Of a stretch of 64,000 nt of DNA, positions 34,701-41,775 are shown piece by piece (the first letter of the stretch is position 1; every line of letters begins with the position of its first letter). A program made the translations under genes and the position numbers. The stretch comes from Jatrophihabitans endophyticus (GTDB lineage Bacteria; Actinomycetota; Actinomycetes; Mycobacteriales; Jatrophihabitantaceae): assembly GCF_900129455.1 (NCBI RefSeq), contig NZ_FQVU01000002.1, positions 682,001 to 746,000 on the forward strand, read 5' to 3'. The notes beneath the pieces are model-generated. The model ran no database searches. It saw nothing but the letters and a program-made list of their open reading frames with translations, and was not told the origin of the DNA.

Positions 34701-35694
34701 CCGGCGCTGCGCCGAGGACGCCGGGCTGCGAGCCGAGCGGCTGGGCAAGGCCGGCCGGGTCGGCGTGTTCGTCGCGACGATGTGGCCCGACCACCACGCG
34801 ACCGGCGCCCAGGGTTGGCGCGACGGCGAACCGGCCGTGCGGTCGGGCATCGCGGCCGACCTCGCCAACCGGATCTCGCACGTCTTCGGCCTGCAGGGCC
34901 CGAGCCTCGCGGTGAACACGTCCTGCTCGTCGTCGCTGACCGCGGTGCATCTCGCGCGGCGGAGCCTGCAGGACGGTGAGTGCGACCTCGCGGTGGTCGC
35001 CGCGTCCAACGTGATCACCCACCCGTACCACGTCGGTCTGCTCGCCGGTCTCGAGCTGCTCGGCGACACCCCGACCCGCGCCTTCGACGGGACCGCCACC
35101 GGCTGGACCGTGGGCGAGGGCGTCGGCGCGATGATGCTGCGCCGGGACAGCGATGCGCGCGACGCCGGCGATCCGGTGCACGCCGTGATCGAGGCGTCCT
35201 GGCTCGGCCACGCCGGCCGCGCGCAGCGGTTCGGCGCGCCCCGGGCCGACGGCCTCGAACAGTGCCTGCGCGACGGTCTGCGTGCCGCGGGGCTCTCCGC
35301 CGCCGACATCGACTACGTCGAGTGCGCCGCGGCCGGTGCGACGATCGCCGACGCCGCGGAGCTCGCCGCGTTGACCGCGGTGTTCGCGGGGCGGGAGACC
35401 CCGGTCGTCGTCGGGACGGTCAAGCCCAACCTCGGCCACCTCGAGGCGGCCAGTGGGCTGTCGCAGCTGACCAAGGTGCTGCTCCAGCTGACGCACGCCC
35501 GGATCGCGCCGACCCTCGCGGCCGCGGCCGACAACCCCCTGGTCGAGTGGGACGAGGACGTGCTGCGGCTCGCGACCGGGGACGCCCGGCCCTGGCCCGA
35601 CGGGGGTCGGCCGCGTCGTGCACTCGTCAACGGGCTCGGCGCGACCGGCTCGTACGCGCACGTCGTGATCCGCGCGGCGGAGGAGGAACAGTGA
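28786..35694 (+). CDS. Hybrid NRPS-PKS: PCP-Cy-Cy-A(Cys)-PCP-Ox-KS0
   Basis: The protein has 2302 residues. A PCP comes first (Ser44, GLDSV). Cy1 (~102-530) has DLTPMQQAYLLG, DALVTD and late Asp in SGVAIDCQ. Cy2 (~535-930) has LNELQQAYHVA, DLLLLD and DVSLDC. The A domain (~967-1450) has code D-L-F-N-F-S-L-V-W by eye, close to the cysteine code DLYNLSLIW. PCP2 (~1537-1605) has QGATS. A SagB/McbC-type FMN oxidase (~1650-1868) has FHYPSGGNTY and GLGLCPVG. KS (~1889-2302) has Cys in NTSCSSS and His in KPNLGH, but the HGTGT block reads ECAAAGA, so the decarboxylation His is missing. It joins chlorothreonine to Cys, forms thiazoline, oxidises it to thiazole and passes the chain on. ATG 28786 overlaps the previous stop. 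Confidence 0.92.
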   Translation: MTATASAHDAPAADVGRSVTALLGDVLGHEPVAGRSLRECGLDSVAAARLRLELQRRHCVAVSMTELAGCADVDALAELVAGRDRAADGAGLGEPEHDPAMRFEPFDLTPMQQAYLLGKDPGLGSDPIGCHLYREFAVADLDVARLRAAWANVIAEQDMLRTVVTDDQRQRVLESVPDWEIAEHDDPADVRSRLSHRVHDAQRWPLFAIEVSGGDLVHLSIDALVTDGAGLDCLLERWWRHYADPELAVTVPRLRPRDCLGWLAEAGTATREADLRHWTERLTDLPAGPPVLAHLDTGSDTDSDTDSDTDSDTDTAAGEPRTTLDATLDERQWAALRQRADALEVSASALLLAVFADALRRHCDEQDAAPTFSVVLTTNQRDRLPGGAADVVAPFTSTAVVVVDDAVERGVDDAARTLHDRLWADLDHTSVSALEAMREARTAGSVPLPVVFTSLLDGARSVPAGSFGDAVTYSACQTSGVAIDCQVAVSRGGLHVHWDVAPTLMPTGTAQLLFARFVNLLALAAIVDGETRELNELQQAYHVARAGGPVAWDGCQVYQAIEVDDLDAERLGAAWSAMLHRHEALRSVAVTDGELVVLGAGPPAWVVPVVDVTDECDRYEQDLARSLVSHAFPLDSAPQSDLRVTVRSGRPALVHLTLDLLLLDGRSTHLVARELMQRYADPAQDVPDDVADRPEPTAADPVTADPAAAREHWARRVADLPAGPRLRREPGADPTRVRRAATIGGWRATRERIEATGVSVDAALVAALNAALGSVHDERFATTLVRWTAGTEGRRPGEHTALSWLVSECDDPAAAAAGLQRAVDDDAVADAASGLAALRRRVLTSPEAAGAGYPVVHTGLLELADRPWPAGVRLREWLTCTPDVSLDCIAMDTGTDELHVWWDCVDAHFPDGTPDELFARYQEVLTAHGGHAADPAGRPNAAEIDTMLRAWNDTERPFPADGPVHLLFEAHAATSPDAAAVRWRGGQLSYGELNRWANAIAHRLGELRLPDRPVVAVSAVRGPAMVAAVYGVLKAGGAYLPVDPGLPAERALDMITDSGAAALVTAGDRGWEPPGELPTVAADELATSGTDENPVAVQGVDDLAYIIYTSGSTGRPKGVAVTHRPLHNLFRWAQRLFRFGPDDLGLCVTSLGFDLSVFDLLGLLGHGAAVYVADGEQQADPGLLLDVVLAEQITFWNSAPTTLNQLAPLFEEPSERARALRLVFLSGDTIPLTLPAQLRAAFPTTQLISLGGATEATVWSNYFPVVAQDPQWRSIPYGRPIDNARYYVLDDAGTPCPPGVEGDLFIAGPCLSSGYVNRPELTAERFVRDPFHDGDERMYDTGDRATHQPDGTIVFLGRRDHQVKIRGFRVELGEIEHRLREHGDVHDVVVLARDDPRGDKVLVAYVQAACDSIDPAALRRHAALTLPDYMVPSHVVAVAEFPATANGKLDRDALPEPGAAAEPAPIDGAAEVDDPAEDDDAAAVDDAAEVDDAAEVDDAAAVDGAADDGAAGEEAVAVTEVGTADDVATAAGLPAEVAALFAEEIGVGAIDEDADLWDQGATSFTMVRVSAALKKRYGRRVPVATLLADPTVGGIATAVAQLAGLPDPAATTPPPAPAAPPAPAAPPAPAAPPAPAARPDIDREAGPGEVDLLDDEQREKFHAEHWNVRPVPAADTAIVDLPHPHGGVPYERHAVHREFEDAPVPLADLAALLALLAPREDRTRPRFHYPSGGNTYAVQTYVHVRPERVDGLAAGVYYYRADDHRLEQVGEDADVPRTMHFFYNREIFDRAAFQLFLIGQRHGIEPLYGPDADLFLDVEAGYMGQLLLDGQSDVGLGLCPVGTVAVDPLAAALDLGAGHRFLHAFLGGRATASPPRPEPATTTSANTAPVVVTAVAGRYPGCADLDGLWGLLSSGGTAFGDVPVARRQHLGDAPPGGYLDDLGDDEDLVRYGIAPAEARTLDPQLGPLLDAVRRCAEDAGLRAERLGKAGRVGVFVATMWPDHHATGAQGWRDGEPAVRSGIAADLANRISHVFGLQGPSLAVNTSCSSSLTAVHLARRSLQDGECDLAVVAASNVITHPYHVGLLAGLELLGDTPTRAFDGTATGWTVGEGVGAMMLRRDSDARDAGDPVHAVIEASWLGHAGRAQRFGAPRADGLEQCLRDGLRAAGLSAADIDYVECAAAGATIADAAELAALTAVFAGRETPVVVGTVKPNLGHLEAASGLSQLTKVLLQLTHARIAPTLAAAADNPLVEWDEDVLRLATGDARPWPDGGRPRRALVNGLGATGSYAHVVIRAAEEEQ
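29677..29730 (+). repeat. 12-bp tandem repeat inside Cy1
   Basis: The unit GACAGCGACACC occurs about 4.5 times and encodes (Ser-Asp-Thr-Asp)n. It lies in a surface loop of the first cyclisation domain, so it is probably a length-variable loop rather than a functional motif. Confidence 0.75.
33187..33300 (+). repeat. Imperfect 15-bp repeats in the A-PCP linker
   Basis: Units related to GACGCAGCGGAGGTC encode Asp-Ala-Ala-Glu-Val blocks, a very acidic flexible linker between the cysteine A domain and the second carrier. Confidence 0.65.
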
Positions 35695-36446
35695 CGCAGT
35701 GGCTCGCCGGCGAACGCGACGACTCGGCGCAGGTCCGGCTGTTCTGCTTCGCCCACGCCGGCGGCGGGCCGAGCTTCTTCCGGCCGTGGCGCGACGCGCT
35801 CGCGCCCGAGATCGACGTGTGCGCCGTGCATCTGCCGGGTCGGGAGAGCCGGCTGCGCGAGAGCGCCATCGACCGGATGGACGCGCTGCTCGACGAGCTG
35901 GTCCCCGCGCTGCGGCCGTTCGCCGATCGCGACGTCGCGGTGTTCGGGCACAGTCTGGGCGCGGCGGTCGGGTACGAGTTCGCCCGGCGCCTCGAACGCG
36001 AGCACGGCATCGTCCTGCGCTGCCTCGTCGTGAGCGGCCGGCGCGCGCCCCACCTGCCGGCACGGCGCGACCCGCTCCACGACCTGCCGGAGGCGGACTT
36101 CCTCGCCGGCCTGCGCACCCTCAACGGCACCCCGCCGGAGGTCCTGGCCGACCCCACCCTGCTCGAGCTCTTCGCGCCGACGCTGCGGGCCGACTTCGCG
36201 GTCAACGAGACCTACGAGCACGATCCGGACGTCGTGCTGCACTGCCCGATCGCGGCGGTGACCGGCGACGCCGATCCCGAGGTCGACCTCGACGAGATCG
36301 CCCGCTGGCGCGACGTGACGACGGGGTCGTTCAGCCTGCGCGTCTTCGCCGGCGATCACTTCTACCTCAAGCCCGAGCCCGACGAGCTCCTCGACGCGGT
36401 ACGCAACGACGTGCTCGCCCGCGAGGTCGCACAGACGCTCAACTGA
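35691..36446 (+). CDS. Type II thioesterase
   Basis: The protein has 251 residues. It has the start LFCFAHAGGGPSFF, nucleophile VFGHSLGAAVGYE, Asp in VTGDADPEVD and His in FAGDHFYL, the full Ser-Asp-His triad of editing thioesterases (RifR/GrsT type). It removes wrong or stalled acyl groups from carrier proteins. GTG 35691 overlaps the NRPS stop (GTGA) with AGGAGGA 4-10 bases upstream, so it is made in step with the NRPS. Confidence 0.93.
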   Translation: MTQWLAGERDDSAQVRLFCFAHAGGGPSFFRPWRDALAPEIDVCAVHLPGRESRLRESAIDRMDALLDELVPALRPFADRDVAVFGHSLGAAVGYEFARRLEREHGIVLRCLVVSGRRAPHLPARRDPLHDLPEADFLAGLRTLNGTPPEVLADPTLLELFAPTLRADFAVNETYEHDPDVVLHCPIAAVTGDADPEVDLDEIARWRDVTTGSFSLRVFAGDHFYLKPEPDELLDAVRNDVLAREVAQTLN

Positions 36447-36514
36447 GGGCAGATCGGCGCCGCCGACCCCGGTACGAACGAGGGACCGACCGACGACCGG
36501 ACGAGGAGACCACC

Positions 36515-37411
36515 ATGGCCGCGGCCACCGACACCGCCCCGCAGACCACGATCCCCTGCGCGCACATGCAGACCTCGCTCACCCCCGACAAGCTGATCAA
36601 CTCGGCCAACGCCGGGCTGATCATCCATCGGGTCGGGCAGTTCAAGTACGAGTTCTCCGACGAGGGCCACGGGTTCTCGGTGGACCTGCTCAACTACATC
36701 AACGAGAACCAGCTCGGCACCGCGACCACGTTCTGCTACGAGGAGACGTTCGGCGTCCGCGACCGCGTGCACTGGCTGATCCACATGCGTTCGGCCGACG
36801 CCTACAAGAAGCTGCTGCACATGGTCGACCACGACGAGAAGTTCCAGGACATCTCGATCCGCGACCGGTTGCCCGAGAAGGGCCACGGCAACTGGGAGAA
36901 GATCTTCATCGAGTCGAGCATGCAGGAGCGCATCCTCGTGCCGCAGCACGGCGTCAACCAGCACCACGACGACGACGACGATCCCGACCTGTTCGCCCCG
37001 CCGGCCTACAACCAGACGATGCAGCCGCGCGACGAGCAGCTGCACTCGGGCAACGCGGGTGCGATCGTGATGCGCGCAGGCAACGTCAAGTACGAGTTCC
37101 GCGAGGAGGGGCGCATCTTCTGGTGGGACTGGCAGGAGCACGTCAACCTGGCGCTCCCGGGCCGGGTGACCTCCTTCCTCTACGAGGAGACCTGGGGCCG
37201 GCAGGACCGCGTCCACTGCCTGATCCATCTGCGCGACCTCGAGGACTACAAGGCCGTGCTGGAGCTCGAGCGCGACCCGGCCTTCCGGGAAGAGGTCTAC
37301 GCGAAGCAGCGCGTGCACGAGTCCAAGGGCGGCGGCACGTGGGAGCAGCTGTTCGTCGACGGCACCATCGACGACACGTTGCTCGTGCCGCGGATGCCCT
37401 CCCAGCACTGA
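36515..37411 (+). CDS. Unknown protein with internal duplication
   Basis: The protein has 298 residues made of two homologous halves, ~30-150 and ~175-295, joined by a His/Asp-rich hinge (QHHDDDDDPD). Each half carries NAGxI-xxRxGxxKYEF, then EETFG or EETWG, DRVHxLIH, a charged helix, and a GxWExxF end. The alternation of strands and helices suggests dimeric alpha-beta-barrel (ABM-like) units folded as a pseudodimer. I recall similar proteins in actinomycete PKS clusters under a DUF name (possibly DUF6039) but cannot verify this. It sits between thioesterase and HMG-CoA-synthase-like gene, with GAGGAG before ATG 36515. A monooxygenase-like or cyclase role is conceivable; no catalytic residues are proposed. 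Confidence 0.75.
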   Translation: MAAATDTAPQTTIPCAHMQTSLTPDKLINSANAGLIIHRVGQFKYEFSDEGHGFSVDLLNYINENQLGTATTFCYEETFGVRDRVHWLIHMRSADAYKKLLHMVDHDEKFQDISIRDRLPEKGHGNWEKIFIESSMQERILVPQHGVNQHHDDDDDPDLFAPPAYNQTMQPRDEQLHSGNAGAIVMRAGNVKYEFREEGRIFWWDWQEHVNLALPGRVTSFLYEETWGRQDRVHCLIHLRDLEDYKAVLELERDPAFREEVYAKQRVHESKGGGTWEQLFVDGTIDDTLLVPRMPSQH

Positions 37412-37420
37412 AGAGCGCTG

Positions 37421-38671
37421 ATGGCGACCGAGCCCGGCCTCGGCATCGAGGCCGTCAACGCCTACGTGGGGCGGCTCTGCGTCGGCGTGCGCGACCTGTT
37501 CGCCGACCGTGGCCTCGCCCTCGACAGGTTCGAGAACCTGATGATGGACGAGAAGTCGGTCAACCTGCCGTGCGAGGACGCGGTGACGAACGCGGTGAAC
37601 GCGGCCAAGCCGCTCGTCGACGCCATGACCGACGACGAGCGCGAGCGGATCGAGCTCGTCGTCGTCGGCACCGAGTCCGGGCTCGACTTCGGCAAGCCTC
37701 TCAGCACGTACGTCCACGAGCACCTGGGGCTGTCCCGCCGCTGCCGGTCCTTCGAGGTCAAGCACGCCTGCTACGGCGGGACGGCCGCGCTGCACACGGC
37801 CGCCGGGCTCGTCGCGCAGAGCCCCGTCCCGGGCGCGAAGGCGCTCGCGATCGCCGCGGACGCGCCGAGCAAGGCCGCCCGCGGGACGTACTGGGAGCCG
37901 TCGGAGGGCGCCGGCGGGGTCGCCATGGTGATCGGTCGCGAACCGGCCGTGCTGGATCTCGACCTGGGGGCCAACGGCTTCCACACCTACGAGGTGATGG
38001 ACACCGCGCGGCCGAGCCTGGACGCCGACCTCGTCGACTCCGACCTCTCGCTGATGGCTTACCTGAGCTGCGTGCAGGCGTGCGTCCAGAACTACTGCGA
38101 CCGCGTCCCGGACACCGACGTGTTCGAGACCTTCGACCACCTCGCGTTCCACACCCCCTTCGCGGGCATGGTGAAGGGTGCCCACCGGGCGCTGCTGCGC
38201 AGCCAGCACGCCGTCGCCGCCGACCGCATCGCCGCGGACTTCGCCGAGCGCGTCGCGCCGTCCCTGCACTACCCGCGCCGGGTGGGCAACCTGTTCTCCG
38301 CGGCCCTGTACCTCGCCCTGTGCTCGCTGGTCGAGAACGCCGAGTTCGACCGGGCGCGGCGGATCGGCCTGTTCAGCTACGGGTCGGGCTGCGCGTCCGA
38401 GTTCTACAGCGGTGTCGTGCCTGCCGACGCGGCGCGTGCCGTCGGGCCGGCACCGGATCGGTCGGTGGGGGCGCTGCTCGACGAACGCCACTCGCTGACC
38501 GTGGCCGAGTACGACGACATCGCCGACGCCGACCGGCGCAGCTTCGGGGTTCGCAGCGCCACCTTCGACAGCGGGGACTTCGAACCGTTCTTCGGCAAGC
38601 AGTTCGCCGGGCAGGGGCTGCTCGTCCTGGATCGCATCGACGAGTTCCACCGGGAGTACCGGTGGACGTGA
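37421..38671 (+). CDS. HMG-CoA-synthase-like enzyme for beta-branching (HCS)
   Basis: The protein has 416 residues. The active Cys lies in FEVKHACYGGTAALH, the His in DHLAFHTPFAGMVKG, and the Glu in the YWEPSEGAGG region. NLFSAALYLALCS and FSYGSGCASEFYS are typical of PKS-associated HCS proteins such as LnmM, PksG and CurD. It condenses an acetyl group from a donor ACP with a beta-keto chain on a PKS ACP. The expected partners are the enoyl hydratases at 38671 and inside the PKS at about 52470. No donor ACP or decarboxylating KS is seen in the window. The stop overlaps the next start (TGATG). Confidence 0.93.
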   Translation: MATEPGLGIEAVNAYVGRLCVGVRDLFADRGLALDRFENLMMDEKSVNLPCEDAVTNAVNAAKPLVDAMTDDERERIELVVVGTESGLDFGKPLSTYVHEHLGLSRRCRSFEVKHACYGGTAALHTAAGLVAQSPVPGAKALAIAADAPSKAARGTYWEPSEGAGGVAMVIGREPAVLDLDLGANGFHTYEVMDTARPSLDADLVDSDLSLMAYLSCVQACVQNYCDRVPDTDVFETFDHLAFHTPFAGMVKGAHRALLRSQHAVAADRIAADFAERVAPSLHYPRRVGNLFSAALYLALCSLVENAEFDRARRIGLFSYGSGCASEFYSGVVPADAARAVGPAPDRSVGALLDERHSLTVAEYDDIADADRRSFGVRSATFDSGDFEPFFGKQFAGQGLLVLDRIDEFHREYRWT

Positions 38672-39414
38672 TGGAGCACCCGGCCGTCGTCGCGGTGAGC
38701 ATCGACCGCGGTGACGGTCGCAACTCCCTCGACGACGCGATGATCGGCGAGCTCGACGCCGGACTGACCAAGGCCGAGGCCGACAGCGGGTGCCGGCTGT
38801 TCGTCGTCACCGGCGGCGCGGGCGTGTTCAGCACCGGCATGGACCTCGCAGCGGCAGGATCGTCGCCCGGGACGGCCGCCCAGGTCGAACCGGGCGGCGC
38901 GTACTTCGACCTGCTGCTACGGCTCGTCACCACGCCGCGCACCGTGGTCACCCTGGTCGACGGCCAGGCCGCCGGTGGCGGTGTCGGTCTCGTCGCGGCG
39001 TCGGACGTCGTGCTGGCGACGGGCACGAGCACGTTCGCGCTGCCCGAGGCGTTGTGGGGCCTGCTGCCGTGCGTCGTGCTGCCGTTCCTGCGTCGGCGCA
39101 TCGGCGGCCATCGGGCGCGCTCGATGATGGTGACCACCCAACCCGTCGACGCCGGGACCGCGCAGTCGTGGGGACTCGTCGACGTCGTCGGCGACGACCT
39201 GCCCGCGGCGCTGCGGCCGATCGTGTTCCGGGCCGGCAAGCTGGCCGCCGAGACGATCGGGGCGGCGAAGCGCTACGCCGCGCGGCTGGATCCGATCGAC
39301 GCCGACACGCGGACGGCGGCGGTGAGCGAGCTGGCCGAGCTGCTGGCCGCGCCCGCCGTGCAGGAACGGCTGGCGGCCTTCGCCGGCTCCGGGAAGTTCC
39401 CCTGGGAGTCCTGA
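38671..39414 (+). CDS. Enoyl-CoA hydratase-like enzyme (ECH) for beta-branching
   Basis: The protein has 247 residues with crotonase fold. The oxyanion-hole blocks are GVFSTGMDLAAAG and GQAAGGGVGLVAASD, followed by FALPEALWGLLPCVVLPF. It lies directly after the HCS gene and should dehydrate the HMG-ACP-type intermediate (ECH1 role) before decarboxylation by a second ECH. Which step it performs cannot be decided by eye. ATG 38671 overlaps the HCS stop; GTG 38668 is a possible alternative. The second AT-ER begins one base after its stop. Confidence 0.88.
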   Translation: MEHPAVVAVSIDRGDGRNSLDDAMIGELDAGLTKAEADSGCRLFVVTGGAGVFSTGMDLAAAGSSPGTAAQVEPGGAYFDLLLRLVTTPRTVVTLVDGQAAGGGVGLVAASDVVLATGTSTFALPEALWGLLPCVVLPFLRRRIGGHRARSMMVTTQPVDAGTAQSWGLVDVVGDDLPAALRPIVFRAGKLAAETIGAAKRYAARLDPIDADTRTAAVSELAELLAAPAVQERLAAFAGSGKFPWES

Positions 39415-39415
39415 C

Positions 39416-41659
39416 ATGGCACGAGCCTGGCTGTTCCCCGGGCAGGGGTCCCAGCGCCGGGGGATGGGCGCGGAGCTGTTCGCGCGCTTCCCCGAGGTGA
39501 TGGCGACCGCCGACGAGGTGCTCGGCTACTCGGTGGCCGAGCTCTGCGCGCAGGGCGGCGCGGCACTCGCCAGCACCGAGTACGTGCAGCCGGTCATGTT
39601 CGTGCTGAACGCGCTCCACGCCCGGGCGCTCGCCGAGGACGGCCCGGCTCCGGACGTGATGGCCGGGCACAGTCTCGGCGAGCTGAGCGCGTTGCACGCC
39701 GCCGGCTGCTTCGACCTCGCGACCGGGCTGCGCCTCGTGCGCACGCGGGGCGAGCTCATGGCTGCGTGCCCGTCCGGCGCGATGATGGCGGTGCTCGGCA
39801 TCGGCGCCGAGGAGCTGACCGAGGTGCTCGACGCCCACGCGATCGACACCGTCGACGTCGCCAACCACAACCTGCCCGACCAGATCGTGGTGTCCGGCCC
39901 GGACGCCGACATCGACCGGCTCGCCGGCCTGATCGCCGAGCACACCGCGGGCAAGACCACCCGGCTCACGGTGAGCATCGCGGCGCACTCGCGCTACATG
40001 CAGCCCGCGGTGGACGGCTACCGGGCCGCGCTCGACGCCGTGGACTTCGGGGCGCCCGACGTCCCGGTCGTCGCGAACGTCACCGTCCGCCCGTACCGGT
40101 CGGACACGATCGTGGCCGGGCTGCTGGGTCAGCTGACCGGGCAGGTCCGCTGGTGGGACACGATGACCGCGCTCTCGCAGGACGGCGTGGACGAGGTCGT
40201 CGAGGCGGGCCCCGGCGACGTACTGACACACCTGTGGCAGCGCGCCACGCAGCGGTGGGCCGAGCAGCTCGCCACCGCCGATCCCGAACCGAGTCCCGGG
40301 CCGGCGCCGCCGCCCGCCGCGTCCCCCGCCCCGTCCCCCGCCCCGTCCCCCGCCCCGGCGCCCGGGCGCGGTGAGCACCACTGGGTGAGCGCGCTCGGCG
40401 ATCCCCGCTTCACCGCGGCGTACGGCGTGCGGCTGCCCTACCTCGTCGACGCACTCCCCCACGGCATCAGCGGGCCGGCGCTCGTGCGGCGCCTCGCCGA
40501 GGCGAGCCTGCTCGGCTTCCTCGGCTCGCGAGGGCGCTCGCCGGAGCAGCTGACGGCCGACGTCGCCGAGCTCCGCGGCACGACCGGCTGGGGCATCGAG
40601 CTGCCCGCCCGGCTGCCCGACGCGCGGCGCACCCGGGCCGTCACGTCCGTCGCGATCGCGGCCGAGGTGCGTCACGCCGTCACCGGCGGCTGGGCCGGGG
40701 TGGGGCCGGAGCTCGTGCGCTGGCGCTTCGCGGGCACCGGCGGCGGGGAGGGGCGACGGTTGCTGGTCCGCTTCGCCACCGCCGACCACGCGGCCGCCTT
40801 CCTCGCGCCGGCCGACCCCGACGTCGTCGCCGAGCTCCTCGCCGCCGACGTCCTCACTTCGGCCGAGGCGGCGGCCGCCGTACGGTCGCCGGTCGCCACC
40901 GACCTGTGTGCCGAGCCGGGCCCCGGCGGGGAGGGCACCGGGGTGGAGCTGCTGCTGCCGGTGCTGCGATCGCTGCGGGCGGCCGCCGGTCGCGACGACG
41001 CCGTCCCGGTCGGCGTCGCCGGTGTCGGCACCCCGGCCGAGATCGCGGCCGCCGTCCTGCTGGGCGCCGACTTCGTCGTCACCGGTGCGGTGAACCACGC
41101 GACGCCGCAGGCACGTACCTCGGACGCCGCCAAGGACGTGCTCGCGCAGCTGGAGCTCGACGGCACGGTGCTCGCCCCGAGTGCGGAGCTGTTCGCGCTG
41201 GGCGGGCGGGAGCCCGTGGTGCGCGACGGGTCGCTCTACGCGGCGCGGGCCGGGCGGCTGCACCAGCTCTACCGCACCCACGGGTCGCTGGCGCAGGTGA
41301 GCGAGACCGTCCGCGCGCGGATCGCGCGCGAGTGCTTCGGTGGCGCGCTGCCGGCCGCGTCGGCAGCGGAGCCGCGCCGGGCGTTGGCCGACGCCGTCGT
41401 CGGCTACCTCGACCGCGCCGCCGCGTGGGCGATCGCGGGCGACCCGGCGCAGCGGTTGAACTGGAACATCCCGAGCGGTCCCGAGGTCGGTGCCTTCAAC
41501 CGCATCGCGCCGGAGCTCGGCCTCGCCGACTGGCGCGAGCGGGACGTCGTCGTGCTCGCCGACCGGCTCACCGCCGCCGCCGCGGAGCTGCTCGACCGCC
41601 GCGTCCGCGAGCTGCTCGGCCGGGCCGACCGCTCGATCGGAACCCCTGCTCAGTTCTGA
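39416..41659 (+). CDS. Second AT-ER didomain, enoylreductase half degenerate
   Basis: The protein has 747 residues. The AT half is intact: WLFPGQGSQRRGMG, GHSLGELSALHAAG, LVRTRGELM and AAHSRYMQ. A Pro/Ser/Ala linker with PAPSPAPSPAPAP leads to a PfaD-like half that aligns with the one at 22446-24713, but key parts are lost. Where the first has ESDSAGHTD the second reads AEPGPGGEG, the GSMYHGIAS block is VDALPHGIS, and the middle is shorter. Later blocks (GVAGVGTPAEIAAAVLLG, GAVNHATPQARTS, EVGAFNRI) remain. It is probably an active acyltransferase or acyl hydrolase with a non-catalytic ER fold. The stop lies inside the next operator, as for the first AT-ER. Confidence 0.9.
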   Translation: MARAWLFPGQGSQRRGMGAELFARFPEVMATADEVLGYSVAELCAQGGAALASTEYVQPVMFVLNALHARALAEDGPAPDVMAGHSLGELSALHAAGCFDLATGLRLVRTRGELMAACPSGAMMAVLGIGAEELTEVLDAHAIDTVDVANHNLPDQIVVSGPDADIDRLAGLIAEHTAGKTTRLTVSIAAHSRYMQPAVDGYRAALDAVDFGAPDVPVVANVTVRPYRSDTIVAGLLGQLTGQVRWWDTMTALSQDGVDEVVEAGPGDVLTHLWQRATQRWAEQLATADPEPSPGPAPPPAASPAPSPAPSPAPAPGRGEHHWVSALGDPRFTAAYGVRLPYLVDALPHGISGPALVRRLAEASLLGFLGSRGRSPEQLTADVAELRGTTGWGIELPARLPDARRTRAVTSVAIAAEVRHAVTGGWAGVGPELVRWRFAGTGGGEGRRLLVRFATADHAAAFLAPADPDVVAELLAADVLTSAEAAAAVRSPVATDLCAEPGPGGEGTGVELLLPVLRSLRAAAGRDDAVPVGVAGVGTPAEIAAAVLLGADFVVTGAVNHATPQARTSDAAKDVLAQLELDGTVLAPSAELFALGGREPVVRDGSLYAARAGRLHQLYRTHGSLAQVSETVRARIARECFGGALPAASAAEPRRALADAVVGYLDRAAAWAIAGDPAQRLNWNIPSGPEVGAFNRIAPELGLADWRERDVVVLADRLTAAAAELLDRRVRELLGRADRSIGTPAQF

Positions 41660-41690
41660 GCAGGCTCGGAGCAGGCGCGCTCATTAGCGT
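41647..41690 (+). promoter_or_regulatory. Crp/Fnr-type operator and -10 box for the PKS operon
   Basis: TGCTCA-GTTC-TGAGCA (41647-41662) is a perfect palindrome in both arms and overlaps the AT-ER stop codon. TAGCGT at 41685-41690 lies at exactly the same distance as in the promoter at 24701 (23 bases from operator end). The leader before ATG 41776 is about 78 bases. Confidence 0.7.
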
Positions 41691-41775
41691 CCAATTCGAG
41701 GGGGTCGATCGCCCTCTGCGCACGCGGGGGATTCCTCCCGCGCCTCGCGCCCGCGACCTCGACGAACGAGAAGAC

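Noticed and set aside
30127-36063. Long open frame on the minus strand opposite the NRPS gene
   Set aside because: It lies antisense to clear NRPS domains, has only low-complexity Arg/Val/Gly-rich sequence and no family motifs; such frames are expected in DNA with strong third-position GC bias.
36435-36446. CGCTCA-AC-TGAG as a possible sixth Crp/Fnr-type operator after the thioesterase
   Set aside because: The spacer is 2 bases instead of 4, the arms are incomplete, and no -10 box follows at the conserved distance.
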